NCBI RefSeq assembly: GCF_003121985.1
Contig: NZ_QEWP01000004.1
Span: forward strand, 62,001-126,000
DNA length: 64,000 nt
Origin: Marinilabilia rubra
GTDB taxonomy: Bacteria > Bacteroidota > Bacteroidia > Bacteroidales > Marinilabiliaceae
Direction of reading: 5' to 3'
Part shown: piece by piece, positions 41,920 through 52,534 of the stretch
Layout of the letters: every line of letters starts with the position of its first letter
Position numbering within the stretch: the stretch's first letter is position 1
Notes under the pieces: generated by a model
What the model was told of the DNA's origin: nothing
The model's database searches: none
The model's input: the letters and a program-made list of their open reading frames with translations, nothing else
Position numbers and translations under genes: made by a program

Positions 41920-42837
41920 ATGCTTCAGATGAAGAACCGGAGTTTAGTCTCCATCAATGATTTCAGTAAAGAAGAAATTCTTCACGTGCTAAGACTTGCT
42001 GAAGAATTTGAAAAAAATCCCAATCAACCGTTACTTCAGGGTAAGGTTGTTGGAAGTCTCTTTTTTGAACCATCAACACGTACCCGGTTGAGTTTTGAAA
42101 CAGCCATTAACCGACTGGGAGGCAGGGTTGTAGGTTTTTCTGATTCAGCATCCTCGTCAACAACCAAAGGGGAAAGTCTGAAAGATACCATACAAATGGT
42201 AAGCCGATACGCTGATCTTATTGTGATGCGACATCCCCTGGAAGGCAGTGCGCGCTATGCTTCAGAACAGTCTCTTGTACCTGTCATTAACGCAGGAGAC
42301 GGAGCCAATCAACATCCCACCCAAACCATGTTGGACCTGTATTCCATCCAAAAAACGCAGGGTGGATTAGAAAACCTGAATATTTTCCTTGTAGGTGATC
42401 TTAAATATGGAAGAACGGTCCATTCTTTATTGATGGCTCTTTCAAATTTCAATCCTACATTTCATTTTGTATCCCCCGAAGAGCTACGGATGCCCCGTGA
42501 GTACAAAATGTTTCTGGAGGAGAATGGGATTCCTTATTATGAACATGGGGAACTTTCGGAAATTATTGATGAGGCAGATATCATTTACATGACAAGGGTT
42601 CAAAAGGAGCGTTTTTCGGACCCAATGGAATATGAAAGGGTAAAAAACGCATATGTATTAAGAAAGCAAATGCTTAATAATACCAAAGCCAACATGCGGG
42701 TTCTTCACCCATTACCCAGGGTGAATGAAATACATACAGATGTAGATACAAGTCCCAAAGCCTATTATTTTGATCAGGCAAGAAATGGTGTTTTTGCACG
42801 CATGGCTATTATGGCCGCCTTAATGGGAATGAAATAA
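41920..42837 (+). CDS. pyrB: Aspartate carbamoyltransferase catalytic subunit
   Basis: A 305-aa protein with the carbamoyl-phosphate motif [13 protein letters not shown] (near 48-60), GVGD-like region [26 protein letters not shown] and HPLPRVNEI. It condenses carbamoyl phosphate with aspartate to start pyrimidine synthesis. The regulatory subunit gene follows by 39 bp. The ATG at 41929 is an alternative start. Confidence 0.97.
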   Translation: MLQMKNRSLVSINDFSKEEILHVLRLAEEFEKNPNQPLLQGKVVGSLFFEPSTRTRLSFETAINRLGGRVVGFSDSASSSTTKGESLKDTIQMVSRYADLIVMRHPLEGSARYASEQSLVPVINAGDGANQHPTQTMLDLYSIQKTQGGLENLNIFLVGDLKYGRTVHSLLMALSNFNPTFHFVSPEELRMPREYKMFLEENGIPYYEHGELSEIIDEADIIYMTRVQKERFSDPMEYERVKNAYVLRKQMLNNTKANMRVLHPLPRVNEIHTDVDTSPKAYYFDQARNGVFARMAIMAALMGMK

Positions 42838-42876
42838 AAGTGGGTTTTATTATTTCTCCATCGAGAGAACAAAAAA

Positions 42877-43350
42877 ATGACTAAAATGGCACATTATAAA
42901 GAGCTAAAAGTAAGCGCAATTGAGAATGGGACTGTAATTGACCACATTCCCTCCGAAAACTTATTTAAGGTTATCACAATACTTGGATTAGATAAAATAA
43001 CCACACAGGTTACTTTTGGAGCCAATCTGGACAGCAAAAAACTTGGACAAAAGGCTATAATAAAAGTATCTGAAGTGTTTTTTGAAGATTATGAAATCAA
43101 TAAGATCTCACTTGTGGCCCCTCATGCACGGTTAAGTGTAATTAAAGATTATGAAGTTGTTGAAAAACGGGATGTTACCATTCCTGATGCCATTGTGGGA
43201 ATAGTAAAATGTTTTAATCCGAAATGTGTAACTAATAATGAGGCAATTACAACACATTTCAATGTGATTAATAAAAAGGATGTGGCATTAAGATGTCATT
43301 ACTGTGAAAAAATCACGACACAGGAAGAATTGAGATTTGAAGCTTCATAG
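42877..43350 (+). CDS. pyrI: Aspartate carbamoyltransferase regulatory subunit
   Basis: A 157-aa protein. The allosteric domain (KVSAIENGTVIDHIPSENLFKVITIL) is followed by the zinc domain with Cys112, Cys117, Cys140 and Cys143 (CFNPKC, CHYC). It binds CTP and ATP and joins PyrB trimers into the dodecamer, so feedback control is present as in enterobacteria. The ATG at 42889 (MAHYKEL) is a possible start. Confidence 0.96.
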   Translation: MTKMAHYKELKVSAIENGTVIDHIPSENLFKVITILGLDKITTQVTFGANLDSKKLGQKAIIKVSEVFFEDYEINKISLVAPHARLSVIKDYEVVEKRDVTIPDAIVGIVKCFNPKCVTNNEAITTHFNVINKKDVALRCHYCEKITTQEELRFEAS

Positions 43351-43375
43351 TTTTAAGTTATTTATGAATAAAAAG

Positions 43376-43405
43376 AAGGCTGACATTTTTTTTAATGTCA
43401 GCCTT
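43376..43405. terminator. Bidirectional terminator between pyrI and clpC
   Basis: Perfect 12-bp stem AAGGCTGACATT / AATGTCAGCCTT with a T-rich loop. It lies between the convergent stops of pyrI and clpC. Confidence 0.8.
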
Positions 43406-43412
43406 TCTATTT

Positions 43413-45983
43413 TTAATTGTTTTTAGCTTCTCCGGATTTCTCTTTTTCTCCGTCATCTTTATCGGAGAATTTTTCCGGCAACGTTTCAATATTAGTTGTT
43501 ATTTTTTCTTTTTCCTGATCAAAGTCAACTTTTATAATATCACCCTCACTGATAGAGGCCTGAATTATTACCTCAGCCATCTCGTCTTCAAGATATTTCT
43601 GAATGGCCCGGCGCAGAGGACGAGCTCCGTACTGAACATCATATCCCTTAGAGGCAATAAAATCCTTAGCTTCATCTGAAAGCTCAAGCTTGTAGCCAAG
43701 AGATTCAACACGCTGATAAAGACCTTTTAGCTCAATATCAATAATTTTGCGTATATCATCTTTTTCAAGACTATTGAAGATGACAACATCATCAATACGG
43801 TTCAGAAATTCCGGTGCAAATGCCTTTTTAAGAGCTTTCTCGATAACACTCTTGGCGTGATCCGAATCGCTTGGACGATTTCCTGTTGAAAATCCAATGC
43901 CACGGCCAAAGTCCTTCAATTCTCTCGTACCAATATTAGAAGTCATTATAATAATGGTGTTTTTGAAATCAACACGGCGCCCGAGACTATCAGTTAATCG
44001 ACCTTCGTCAAGCACTTGCAGAAGGATATTAAATACATCGGGGTGAGCTTTCTCTATCTCGTCAAGCAATACAACAGAGTAGGGACGACGGCGTACCTTT
44101 TCAGTAAGCTGGCCACCCTCTTCGTAACCGATGTATCCCGGAGGGGCTCCAACAAGTCTTGATACACTGAATTTTTCCATGTACTCACTCATGTCAATTC
44201 TAATCAATGCATCAGTGGTATCGAAAAGATATTGAGCAAGAATTTTAGCCAAATGAGTTTTTCCAACTCCAGTGGGTCCAAGAAATACAAAAGAACCAAT
44301 AGGCCTGTTGGGGTCTTTTAGTCCGGCACGGTTTCGTTGAATGGCCTTGACTATTTTCACAATAGCATCATCCTGACCAACCACTTTGCCTTTGAGCTGA
44401 TCGCCCATTTGCAGTAATCTGCTACCTTCTGCCTGAGCTACACGCTGAACAGGAATACCAGTCATCATAGCTACTACTTCAGCTACTTTTTCAGCATCCA
44501 CCGTTTCGCGATGTTTTTGAAGTTCTTCTTCCCATTTGGCTTTTGAGTTCTCCAATTCATCAATCAAAGATTTTTCTTTATCCCGGAAACTTGCTGCCAA
44601 CTCAAAGTTCTGAGCTTTAACTGCTTTGATTTTATTTTCTTTGGTTTCCTCAATTTTTTCTTCAAGCTCAAGAATGGTTTCAGGAACAACAATATTACTT
44701 ATATGAACCCGGGAACCTGCTTCATCCATGGCATCAATAGCTTTATCTGGCAAGTGCCTGTCTGAAATATAGCGTTCCGTCAGCTTCACACAAGCTCCAA
44801 TTGCTTCAGGTGTGAAGTTAACATTGTGATGGTCCTCGTATTTCTCTTTAATATTATTGAGAATTTCAACGGTTTCATCAACAGTTGTCGGTTCTATCAT
44901 TACTTTCTGGAATCGACGTTCCAGAGCACCATCTTTTTCAATGTGCTGGCGATATTCATCCAATGTTGTGGCACCAATACATTGTATTTCTCCTCTGGCT
45001 AGAGCCGGTTTCAACATATTGGCAGCATCCAGTGAGCCGGTGGCACCTCCGGCGCCAACAATGGTATGAATCTCATCAATGAATAAAATGATATTGGGAT
45101 TCTTGGATAACTCGTTGAGAATGGCCTTGATTCTCTCTTCAAACTGCCCCCGGTACTTTGTACCTGCAACAATTGAAGCCAAATCAAGAGTAACCACACG
45201 TTTATCAAACAGAACCCTGGATACTTTTTTGTCAATAATCCGCAGGGCCAAACCTTCCGCAATTGCAGATTTACCAACCCCCGGTTCACCGATAAGAACA
45301 GGGTTGTTCTTTTTGCGGCGGCTGAGAATCTGAGCCAATCGTTCAATTTCTCTGCCACGACCAACAATGGGATCTAAACGGCCTTCCTCTGCTGCACGGG
45401 TGATGTCAATACCAAAGTTGTCCAATACCGGAGTGTCAGAACCGGGTTTTCCGGAACCTGATTTTCCTCCTTCATGGCCACCTCCGCCGCCACCCTGATT
45501 AGAGAAGGGAGAGTCAGAATCATCATCATCCGGAAGTTGGGCTTTCCCTTGGGGGGAGGCCTTTTCAGCCATAGACCTCAGTTGGTCATATTTTACGTCG
45601 TAATCCTTCATAATTTCAGAAATTGTACTGCCACTATCTTTTAGCAGGGCCAGCAAAAGATGTAGCGTGTTAACTTTTGGACTTTTCAGGGCCCTGGCTT
45701 CCAAGTGAACAAGTTTCAAAATTTGTTCCGTTGACTTTAAAAGAGGTAACTGGTCCTTTTGGTTCAACGGAGTGTGTTCTTTTATTCGTCTTTCAATAGT
45801 ATCACGTACTTGTTCAAAATCAACATCGAGTTGGTCCAATACCTTTCCAGCTTTACTTTCAGGGTCATTTAGTACCCCAAGCATCAAATGCTCAGGAGCC
45901 AAAAAAGGATTTCCAAGTCTGGAGGCTTCCTGGCGACTAAAATTAAGGACTTCTCGTATTTTAGATGAAAAGTTTAAATCCAT
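43413..45983 (-). CDS. clpC: ClpC-type AAA+ unfoldase
   Basis: An 856-aa protein: a double Clp-N repeat (about 1-145), a Gly-rich linker ([14 protein letters not shown]), AAA-1 with Walker [10 protein letters not shown], a UVR/middle domain ([22 protein letters not shown]), and AAA-2 with [12 protein letters not shown]. The short middle domain with a UVR motif distinguishes it from ClpB. It unfolds substrates for ClpP. The promoter is a full consensus at 46082-46113. McsB/CtsR partners are not nearby. Confidence 0.95.
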   Translation of the reverse strand: MDLNFSSKIREVLNFSRQEASRLGNPFLAPEHLMLGVLNDPESKAGKVLDQLDVDFEQVRDTIERRIKEHTPLNQKDQLPLLKSTEQILKLVHLEARALKSPKVNTLHLLLALLKDSGSTISEIMKDYDVKYDQLRSMAEKASPQGKAQLPDDDDSDSPFSNQGGGGGGHEGGKSGSGKPGSDTPVLDNFGIDITRAAEEGRLDPIVGRGREIERLAQILSRRKKNNPVLIGEPGVGKSAIAEGLALRIIDKKVSRVLFDKRVVTLDLASIVAGTKYRGQFEERIKAILNELSKNPNIILFIDEIHTIVGAGGATGSLDAANMLKPALARGEIQCIGATTLDEYRQHIEKDGALERRFQKVMIEPTTVDETVEILNNIKEKYEDHHNVNFTPEAIGACVKLTERYISDRHLPDKAIDAMDEAGSRVHISNIVVPETILELEEKIEETKENKIKAVKAQNFELAASFRDKEKSLIDELENSKAKWEEELQKHRETVDAEKVAEVVAMMTGIPVQRVAQAEGSRLLQMGDQLKGKVVGQDDAIVKIVKAIQRNRAGLKDPNRPIGSFVFLGPTGVGKTHLAKILAQYLFDTTDALIRIDMSEYMEKFSVSRLVGAPPGYIGYEEGGQLTEKVRRRPYSVVLLDEIEKAHPDVFNILLQVLDEGRLTDSLGRRVDFKNTIIIMTSNIGTRELKDFGRGIGFSTGNRPSDSDHAKSVIEKALKKAFAPEFLNRIDDVVIFNSLEKDDIRKIIDIELKGLYQRVESLGYKLELSDEAKDFIASKGYDVQYGARPLRRAIQKYLEDEMAEVIIQASISEGDIIKVDFDQEKEKITTNIETLPEKFSDKDDGEKEKSGEAKNN

Positions 45984-46081
45984 ATTTTTCCTTTCTCCTA
46001 GTTTTGGTTGTTCGGGAATTCAATTCAAAAACTGTGCTACACATTATAACAGTGTCATAATTGCAGAGTTTATTTATATTT

Positions 46082-46113
46082 CAAAAATACTATAAAATGA
46101 GCAAAACTCCCAA
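46082..46113 (-). promoter_or_regulatory. Promoter of clpC
   Basis: On the minus strand, TTG (46113-46111), a 21-bp spacer and TATTTTTG (46089-46082): consensus Bacteroidota promoter. The leader would be about 95 nt. Confidence 0.55.
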
Positions 46114-46174
46114 GATAGCGTAGCCTTTAAAAAACAGGCCCGGTTGTTTTACTGTTCGGGGGGAAATGATTAAT

Positions 46175-46218
46175 TTAGGGCGGCAAAAAAATTGGCCCTA
46201 ATGGGAGGCCTTTTTTTT
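46175..46218 (+). promoter_or_regulatory. Alternative hairpins in the gyrA leader
   Basis: TTAGGGC (46175-46181) pairs with GCCCTAA (46195-46201). GGCC (46194-46197) could instead pair with GGCC (46207-46210), which is followed by T8. The two folds exclude each other, as in an antiterminator/terminator pair, though the terminator stem is weak. Confidence 0.3.
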
Positions 46219-46246
46219 ATTTCAGACTCATCTAAAGACTATTTAA

Positions 46247-48784
46247 ATGGCTGATGGAGAAAGAATAATTAAAATTAACATTGAAGAGGAAATGCAATCG
46301 GCTTACATCGATTATTCGATGTCTGTCATCGTTTCCCGCGCCTTACCCGATGTTCGGGATGGTTTAAAACCTGTACACCGGCGTGTACTATACGGAATGC
46401 ATGAATTGGGAATGTCTCCTACAAAACCTTACAAAAAATCGGCAAGGATTGTAGGAGAGGTACTTGGTAAGTACCACCCTCACGGGGATTCCTCGGTATA
46501 CCATGCTATGGTAAGAATGGCTCAGCCCTGGTCTATGCGTTATATGCTTGTTGACGGACAGGGTAATATGGGATCTGTCGATGGAGACAGTCCGGCAGCT
46601 ATGCGTTATACTGAAGCACGCATGAACCGTCTTTCAGAAGAAATGCTCGGAGATATTGAAAAAAATACGGTTGACTATCAGTATAACTTCGACGATTCGC
46701 TGAAAGAACCAACTGTATTGCCAACTCGTATTCCGGCACTTTTGGTAAATGGCACATCAGGTATTGCTGTAGGTATGGCAACCAACATGCCTCCTCATAA
46801 TCTTGGAAATTCGATTGATGCCATTGTGGCATACATTGATAATCCTGAGATTGAAATTGAGGAATTAATTAAGGTTATACAAGCGCCTGATTTTCCGACC
46901 GGTGGTACTATTTATGGTTACCAGGGGGTTAAAGATGGTTATGAAACAGGTCGTGGACGAATTGTTATCAGGGCTAAATCGGAAATCGAAACTGATAAAA
47001 ACGGGCGTGAGAAAATTGTAATTACCGAGATCCCATACATGGTCAATAAAGCTGAACTTATTGTTAAGATAGCTGACCTTGTTAATGAAAAGAGGGTTGA
47101 AGGTATTTCAAATGTCAACGATGAGTCGGACCGTGAGGGAATGCGTATCGTAATTGATCTGAAGAAAGATGCTATTGCCAATGTTGTGTTGAATCATCTT
47201 TATAAATACACAGCCCTTCAGTCTTCGTTTGGTGTTAATTGTATTGCACTTGTACATGGTCGTCCACAGCTTCTCAATTTAAAAGGAATTGTCCAGAATT
47301 TTGTTGAGCACCGCCACGATGTCGTGACCCGCCGTACTCAGTTTGAACTGGATCAAGCTGAAAAAAGAGCTCACATCCTTGAGGGATTAATTATCGCCAG
47401 TGATAATATTGACGAGGTCATTAAAATTATCCGTGCCGCTCAAAGTCCTGACGAAGCGAGGGCAAAATTGATTGAACGCTTTGAACTTACTGATATTCAA
47501 GCCAGGGCCATTGTTGATATGCGACTTCGACAACTCACCGGACTTGAACAGGATAAGCTGAGAGCTGAGTACGAATCATTGCTGAAAGAAATCGATCGTC
47601 TCAAAGATATCCTGGCCAGGGTTGAATTGCGCATGGAGATTATAAAAAATGAAATGCTTCAGATTAAAGAGAAGTATAATGATCCCAGACGTACAGATAT
47701 CGTTTATTCTTCTGAAGAATTCAATCCTGAAGATTTTTATGCCGATGAGCAAATGATTATTACCATTTCTCATATGGGATATATTAAACGTACCCCTCTG
47801 GCTGAATTCCGCACTCAACACAGAGGTGGAGTGGGTGCCAAGGGAAGTACAACTCGTGATGAAGACTTCATTGAACACATTTATCCTGCTTCAATGCATA
47901 ATACAATGATGTTCTTCACCAAACGCGGACGTTGTTTCTGGCTGAAAGTCTACGAAATTCCGGAAGGAAGCAAAAATTCAAAAGGTCGTGCCATTCAGAA
48001 TCTATTGCAGATAGATCCGGATGACACTGTCAAGGCTTTTATCAGGGTTAAAAAGCTAAATGACGAAGATTTTATTAATTCTCATTATATCATGATGGGA
48101 ACCCGAAAAGGGGTCATCAAAAAATCATTGCTTGCAGATTATTCACGTCCGCGTCAATCCGGTGTAATTGCTATAAGCATTCGTGAAGATGATGAGCTTA
48201 TTCAGGCACGTTTGACAAATGGAGAAAGCGAGATTCTAATGGCAACAAGGTCGGGGCGCGCTATTAGGTTTAACGAATCTCACGTTCGCTGCATTGGCCG
48301 TAAGGGGCTGGGAGTGAGGGGTGTTTCCCTTGACTCAGACGCCGACGACGTTGTTGGCATGGTTTGTGTAAAAGATGAAAACGACGATATTCTTGTTGTT
48401 TCAGAAAAAGGATTTGGAAAACGTTCCAGCCTTGACGATTACAGAATTACCAATCGCGGAGGTAAAGGTGTTAAAACCATGCGAATTTCTGAAAAAACAG
48501 GAGATTTGATTACCATCAAGAGTGTCAATGACGACAATGATCTGATGATTATTAATCGCTCTGGCGTTACCATCCGCGTTGCTGTAGAAGATATACGTGT
48601 TACTGGCCGTGCGACTCAGGGGGTTCGACTTATCAATCTTGATAAGAAGCAGGATATGATTGCGTCAGTTGCAAAGGTATTGTCTGAAGAAAAGCTGGAT
48701 GAAGATATTACAGAATCTGGAATCCTTGAAAAACAATCAGATGATGCAGATGATGAGAATGGAGATAAGGAAGAAAAATCATAA
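46247..48784 (+). CDS. gyrA: DNA gyrase subunit A
   Basis: An 845-aa protein. The N-terminal breakage-reunion domain has the active-site Tyr in [10 protein letters not shown] and [12 protein letters not shown]. The C-terminal half has six beta-pinwheel blades with the gyrase-type GxxG repeats ([12 protein letters not shown] is the GyrA box). An acidic tail ([15 protein letters not shown]) follows. It introduces negative supercoils with GyrB. In the quinolone region [12 protein letters not shown], the position equal to E. coli Asp87 is His86. A TPR gene follows by 35 bp. Confidence 0.96.
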   Translation: MADGERIIKINIEEEMQSAYIDYSMSVIVSRALPDVRDGLKPVHRRVLYGMHELGMSPTKPYKKSARIVGEVLGKYHPHGDSSVYHAMVRMAQPWSMRYMLVDGQGNMGSVDGDSPAAMRYTEARMNRLSEEMLGDIEKNTVDYQYNFDDSLKEPTVLPTRIPALLVNGTSGIAVGMATNMPPHNLGNSIDAIVAYIDNPEIEIEELIKVIQAPDFPTGGTIYGYQGVKDGYETGRGRIVIRAKSEIETDKNGREKIVITEIPYMVNKAELIVKIADLVNEKRVEGISNVNDESDREGMRIVIDLKKDAIANVVLNHLYKYTALQSSFGVNCIALVHGRPQLLNLKGIVQNFVEHRHDVVTRRTQFELDQAEKRAHILEGLIIASDNIDEVIKIIRAAQSPDEARAKLIERFELTDIQARAIVDMRLRQLTGLEQDKLRAEYESLLKEIDRLKDILARVELRMEIIKNEMLQIKEKYNDPRRTDIVYSSEEFNPEDFYADEQMIITISHMGYIKRTPLAEFRTQHRGGVGAKGSTTRDEDFIEHIYPASMHNTMMFFTKRGRCFWLKVYEIPEGSKNSKGRAIQNLLQIDPDDTVKAFIRVKKLNDEDFINSHYIMMGTRKGVIKKSLLADYSRPRQSGVIAISIREDDELIQARLTNGESEILMATRSGRAIRFNESHVRCIGRKGLGVRGVSLDSDADDVVGMVCVKDENDDILVVSEKGFGKRSSLDDYRITNRGGKGVKTMRISEKTGDLITIKSVNDDNDLMIINRSGVTIRVAVEDIRVTGRATQGVRLINLDKKQDMIASVAKVLSEEKLDEDITESGILEKQSDDADDENGDKEEKS

Positions 48785-48819
48785 ATTAATATTGTAATTC
48801 CACTCAAAAACAGATAACA

Positions 48820-49983
48820 ATGAAAAAGCTATTAGTTTTTGCACTTGCGATTTTTGCAGTAGCAAGTGTTCATGCACAAAAAAGTAAAGTTAATGCTGCC
48901 GAAGCCTATATCGAAAACGGTGATATTGATGCAGCTGGAGAGAGAATGGAAGAGGCCTATACGCACAAAAGATCTAAAGATTGGCCAAAAACTTATATTG
49001 TAGCAGCCAAACTTGCTGCCGCTAAATATAAGAAAGAGAATGACATCCAACTGCTTAAAGATGCAGTTGATCATTACATGAAAGCCATTGAACTAGACAA
49101 GGCTGATAAGGGGCGCTTTGAAAACGAAATCAAAGTTGCTTTGACATTCTTTCTGAATGAATTGACCAATGCCGGTATCGAAGGTTTTAATAACCAGAAC
49201 TATGAAAATGCAATGACAGCATTTGAGAATGTGCTGAAAGTAAATAACCTGGACATGTTCCAGAAGGATAACCCAACGGTTGATACCGCCATTATCTATA
49301 ATACCGCATTGGCAGCATACAATGCAAAAAAATGGGATACCGCCGCCAAGTATTTGGAAGAGTCAATTAACTATGACTATGGTGGAGGAGATGCTGTTTT
49401 ACTTTTGCACCAGGTATATGGTACAATGGGTGATTCCACTAAAATGGCTGAAAACCTTCAAACAGGATTTGAAAAATATCCGGAGGACGATCGATTGCTT
49501 ACTCAATTGATCAATTACTATCTGGAGACTCAGCAGAATGAAGAAGCTATGAGCTATTTGAATCAAGCTGTAGAGAACGATCCTTCAAATCCAACTTACT
49601 ATTATGCAAGAGGAGTTTTGTATGATCAAAGCCAAAAATATGATAAGGCTATTGAAGATTACAAAAAAGCCCTTGAAAAGGATGAGGCTTACTTTGATGC
49701 CTTATATAATTTAGGTGTGATTTATTATAATAAAGCCATTGAGCAAATGAATGTTGCAAACGATGAAACTGATCATGCCAAATTTAAAGAAGAAAAAACC
49801 AAAGCGGACAGTTTGTTTAAAACTTCATTGCCTTACATGGAAAAAGCTCATGAAGTGAAGCCTGAAGAAAGAGCTGTTTTGGAAAGCCTCAAAGGACTTT
49901 ATTACCGTTTCGAGATGAATGATAAATACGATGAAATTTCTGCTAAACTTGATTCAATAACAGGAGGAGCAGGTTCTAATTAA
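48820..49983 (+). CDS. Exported TPR protein
   Basis: A 387-aa protein with a signal peptide (MKKLLVFALAIFAVASVHA) and TPR motifs through most of its length (GFNNQNYENAMTAFENVLKVN; NPTYYYARGVLYDQSQKYDKAIEDYKKALEKDEAYFDALYNLGVIYYNKA). It is probably a periplasmic protein-interaction scaffold of a type common in Bacteroidota. It lies 35 bp after gyrA and may be co-transcribed. A clear terminator follows. Confidence 0.88.
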   Translation: MKKLLVFALAIFAVASVHAQKSKVNAAEAYIENGDIDAAGERMEEAYTHKRSKDWPKTYIVAAKLAAAKYKKENDIQLLKDAVDHYMKAIELDKADKGRFENEIKVALTFFLNELTNAGIEGFNNQNYENAMTAFENVLKVNNLDMFQKDNPTVDTAIIYNTALAAYNAKKWDTAAKYLEESINYDYGGGDAVLLLHQVYGTMGDSTKMAENLQTGFEKYPEDDRLLTQLINYYLETQQNEEAMSYLNQAVENDPSNPTYYYARGVLYDQSQKYDKAIEDYKKALEKDEAYFDALYNLGVIYYNKAIEQMNVANDETDHAKFKEEKTKADSLFKTSLPYMEKAHEVKPEERAVLESLKGLYYRFEMNDKYDEISAKLDSITGGAGSN

Positions 49984-50005
49984 TCGCAGTAATATCATTA
50001 TTATT

Positions 50006-50040
50006 AAAAAATACGGGTTGGATTTCAGCCCGTATTTTTT
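50006..50040 (+). terminator. Intrinsic terminator after the TPR gene
   Basis: Perfect stem AAAAAATACGGG / CCCGTATTTTTT with GGGTTG/CAGCCC inner pairing; T6 at the end. Confidence 0.85.
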
Positions 50041-50571
50041 AATACTTAAAATTAACATAATGTAAATTATAAGACAGGGGAAAAGAAATTAATCAGAGAG
50101 AAAATTCATAGTAACAGTAACTCAGTACCCGCAGCCATTAAAACCATTGGGATATTAAGAAAAAATCCGAAAACTCGCTTCGCTCATAAAGTTGGGATTT
50201 CTACACGTAATAGACCCTGATTTTCTTGACGGTATTTTCTTAATGCGAATTTAGGCCTTGTCCGAAGCAATATTCATGTAAAGCAATAACTTTCAAAAAG
50301 TTATTAAAATCTAAACCCTTTTAACCGGACACCAGAGTTAAAATATATAATAATCGATTGATTTCAAAAAAGCAGATATCAGGAAAATATTGCTATTCAC
50401 TTGTGATTGAGTTAAGCCTGGTGGGACGATTACTGATTTCATGCACTTTTCCCCTTTCTGCTTCGTTGAGGCTTTTAACCGTAGTCAAGGTTATGCTTGG
50501 CAACCCCCACCTTGCATAAAGAAAAAAATCACATAAAATTCTAGTAAACCAATTTAATAAATGTCACTCTA
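50041..50571. other. Gene-free stretch before MITE copy B
   Basis: About 530 bp without a supported gene. An imperfect inverted repeat (ATTAAGAAAAAATCCG near 50153, CGGTATTTTCTTAAT near 50231) may be a relic of another small element. Confidence 0.5.
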
Positions 50572-50734
50572 GTGTCAAGTCAAGTGTAGAATTTCGGGTA
50601 AGCTGCTGCTATTTTTCACCTTGTGCAAATCAACAAAAAAGTAAGCATAGCCGTAGGCTACGTGAGTCTTTTTTTGAGAAGCACAAGGCAGAAAGAGCAA
50701 GGCTTGGCCCGTCAGACTATGCTTGACTTGACAC
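50572..50734. mobile_element. MITE copy B, 163 bp, inserted in a stop codon
   Basis: Ends GTGTCAAGTCAAG / CTTGACTTGACAC are flanked by TA (50570-50571, 50735-50736). The body matches copies A and C, but its palindromic centre is GTAGGCTAC. The right-hand TA plus the first element base form the TAG stop of the serine hydrolase gene. The left flank (CTCTA) would restore TAG if the element were removed. Confidence 0.8.
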
Positions 50735-52029
50735 TAGTCCCAGGAACTTGCCAGATCCAGCAAGTTGTAGTCAGGCCATTCAGGCATTTGTCTGATGGCA
50801 CGATCCATCATCCGACGAATATCAGATGATAGCATTGGGCCTTTCCAAGTGCTGCTATTGAAAAGGATAACATAAGATACACCATCATCACGACGAACCA
50901 TTAAAGCGGATGTACCCGCTAAAGTACCAGTTCTGTACCACGAATGCTGTTTAATTCCCCTCCAGCCAATAGGATCTAAGTAAGCCTTCTGGGGGGTAGT
51001 CATTTTATCAATAGATGCCTGATTGAGAATATCATCCGGGAGATTCATGCCGTCAATAGCAAGCATAAATTTAAGCAAATCAGTTGAGGATGCTAACCAA
51101 CCTCCGGCAGGCCCCAGGGTTTCAATATCATTGCCTCCATAGCAACGTTGTACTCTAGAATCGCTTTGATGGTCCTTCACTAAATATGTATCAGCCGGTT
51201 CATAATATTTAACTTCAAGTTCTGCACGATCAGTGAGATAACTGCCACCAAGTCTCATATCAAAAATTCCCAGTGGATACAGGATATTTGTCTTGATATA
51301 TTTTTCATACCCTTCTCCACTAACCTTTTCAATGACCTTACCTAAAATGGCATAGCCCAGGTTTGAATAGGAAGATCGGGTACCTGGCTTAAAGTGAAGA
51401 CGTTTACCTAACATGAACTGAATAATATCTTCTGCATCAACAGGTAAATCCTTTTTGAGGCCACGCGCCACAGCATGGGGAATAAACATGGGATCTCCCC
51501 ACCTATTAGTCCAGCCACCGGAGTGGTTCAGCAGATGAATCACTTTGATGTCTTCTACTTTTTTATCAACATAGAAATCGAATGGAGCTTCATTAAGAAT
51601 ACCATCAGGTCCAAAAACATTATCATCCAAACTCAACTTGTGTTGCTCTGAAAGCTTCATTATTCCGGCAGCAGTAATGAGTTTGGAAACGCTGGCCACC
51701 CTGAATAGATGATAAGGTTCAATTCGAATTCGGTTATTTTTATCGGCCCAACCATATCCTTTAGAAAAGACCATTTCTCCATCTTTAGCAATTGCCACTG
51801 AGGCTCCAGCCATCTCGTTCCGCTGTAAAAACCGTTTGACCGAATGATCTATTGAGGAAAAAACCGGATCATCGGAGAAGAAACCGGAAATGCGTAATGA
51901 AGTAGCCACCGGCTCCGGAGGTGTAAAGTCGGTACCAAACGACTGGATTGACGGGCCTGTGATATATTTAGATGCAAGTCCTATCAAAAGACCTGCTATA
52001 ATCAAAGATAGTTTTACTGATCCTTTCAT
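50734..52029 (-). CDS. Exported serine hydrolase, beta-lactamase/class C-like
   Basis: A 431-aa protein with an N-terminal signal anchor (LSLIIAGLLIGLASKYI). The penicillin-recognizing fold has the nucleophile motif SVSK (Ser113-Lys116), the Tyr motif YSNLGYAILG and a C-terminal strand (WYRTGTLAGTSALMVRRDDG). This family includes class C beta-lactamases, D-aminopeptidases and esterases. The typical KTG triad is replaced by RTG-like TGTLAG, so the substrate is open. Its stop codon coincides with the end of a MITE. Confidence 0.87.
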   Translation of the reverse strand: MKGSVKLSLIIAGLLIGLASKYITGPSIQSFGTDFTPPEPVATSLRISGFFSDDPVFSSIDHSVKRFLQRNEMAGASVAIAKDGEMVFSKGYGWADKNNRIRIEPYHLFRVASVSKLITAAGIMKLSEQHKLSLDDNVFGPDGILNEAPFDFYVDKKVEDIKVIHLLNHSGGWTNRWGDPMFIPHAVARGLKKDLPVDAEDIIQFMLGKRLHFKPGTRSSYSNLGYAILGKVIEKVSGEGYEKYIKTNILYPLGIFDMRLGGSYLTDRAELEVKYYEPADTYLVKDHQSDSRVQRCYGGNDIETLGPAGGWLASSTDLLKFMLAIDGMNLPDDILNQASIDKMTTPQKAYLDPIGWRGIKQHSWYRTGTLAGTSALMVRRDDGVSYVILFNSSTWKGPMLSSDIRRMMDRAIRQMPEWPDYNLLDLASSWD

Positions 52030-52319
52030 AACATTAAATTATAACCGAAAAAAACTGCTGCCAGCAATCTTTCCAACTTCTCTTCGCGATCTATTATCTT
52101 TTCAACTAAAAACAGTATTTCGGATATAATGACCTAAATTCATTATAAACTCTGTGAAGATGTTATCTACAAAAATAATGTTTTAAACAAAACAAGACAT
52201 AACATCCTCTAAAAAAATTCTACGGATCCTTTCCAAAAAGGTTTCTTTGTTTTGATTAATAAACCTGTAATAAGCAACCACAACTAGTTATCATAATTCA
52301 GGGCGTTAGAACTTAATCA
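52030..52319. other. Gene-free 290-bp stretch
   Basis: AT-rich, with no supported gene or repeat. It should contain the serine hydrolase promoter on the minus strand. Confidence 0.5.
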
Positions 52320-52499
52320 ATGATTACTTCTCTAACAAAGGATAAGAGCAAAACAAAATCACGCTCTTTAGGGCACTCGAAATTCACAATATTTTCTTGT
52401 TTGATGCTAGTTTCTAGTTGCTTAAGGAGTGAGAATGCTGATATGAAAACCTCTGAAAGTTTCCAACCAACAAAAACAAAAGACCGTTGTATATTTTGA
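52320..52499 (+). CDS. Possible small lipoprotein or gene remnant
   Basis: A 59-aa frame from ATG to TGA that is below common length limits. The segment KFTIFSCLMLVSSCLRSENAD looks like a lipoprotein signal with lipobox LVSSC, preceded by an unusually long basic stretch. The rest is short and polar. It may be the 5' remnant of a decayed gene. Support is limited to the signal-like pattern. Confidence 0.25.
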   Translation: MITSLTKDKSKTKSRSLGHSKFTIFSCLMLVSSCLRSENADMKTSESFQPTKTKDRCIF

Positions 52500-52534
52500 G
52501 TAATGGAAAATTGTGGTTCTACAGCCGGACTTTT

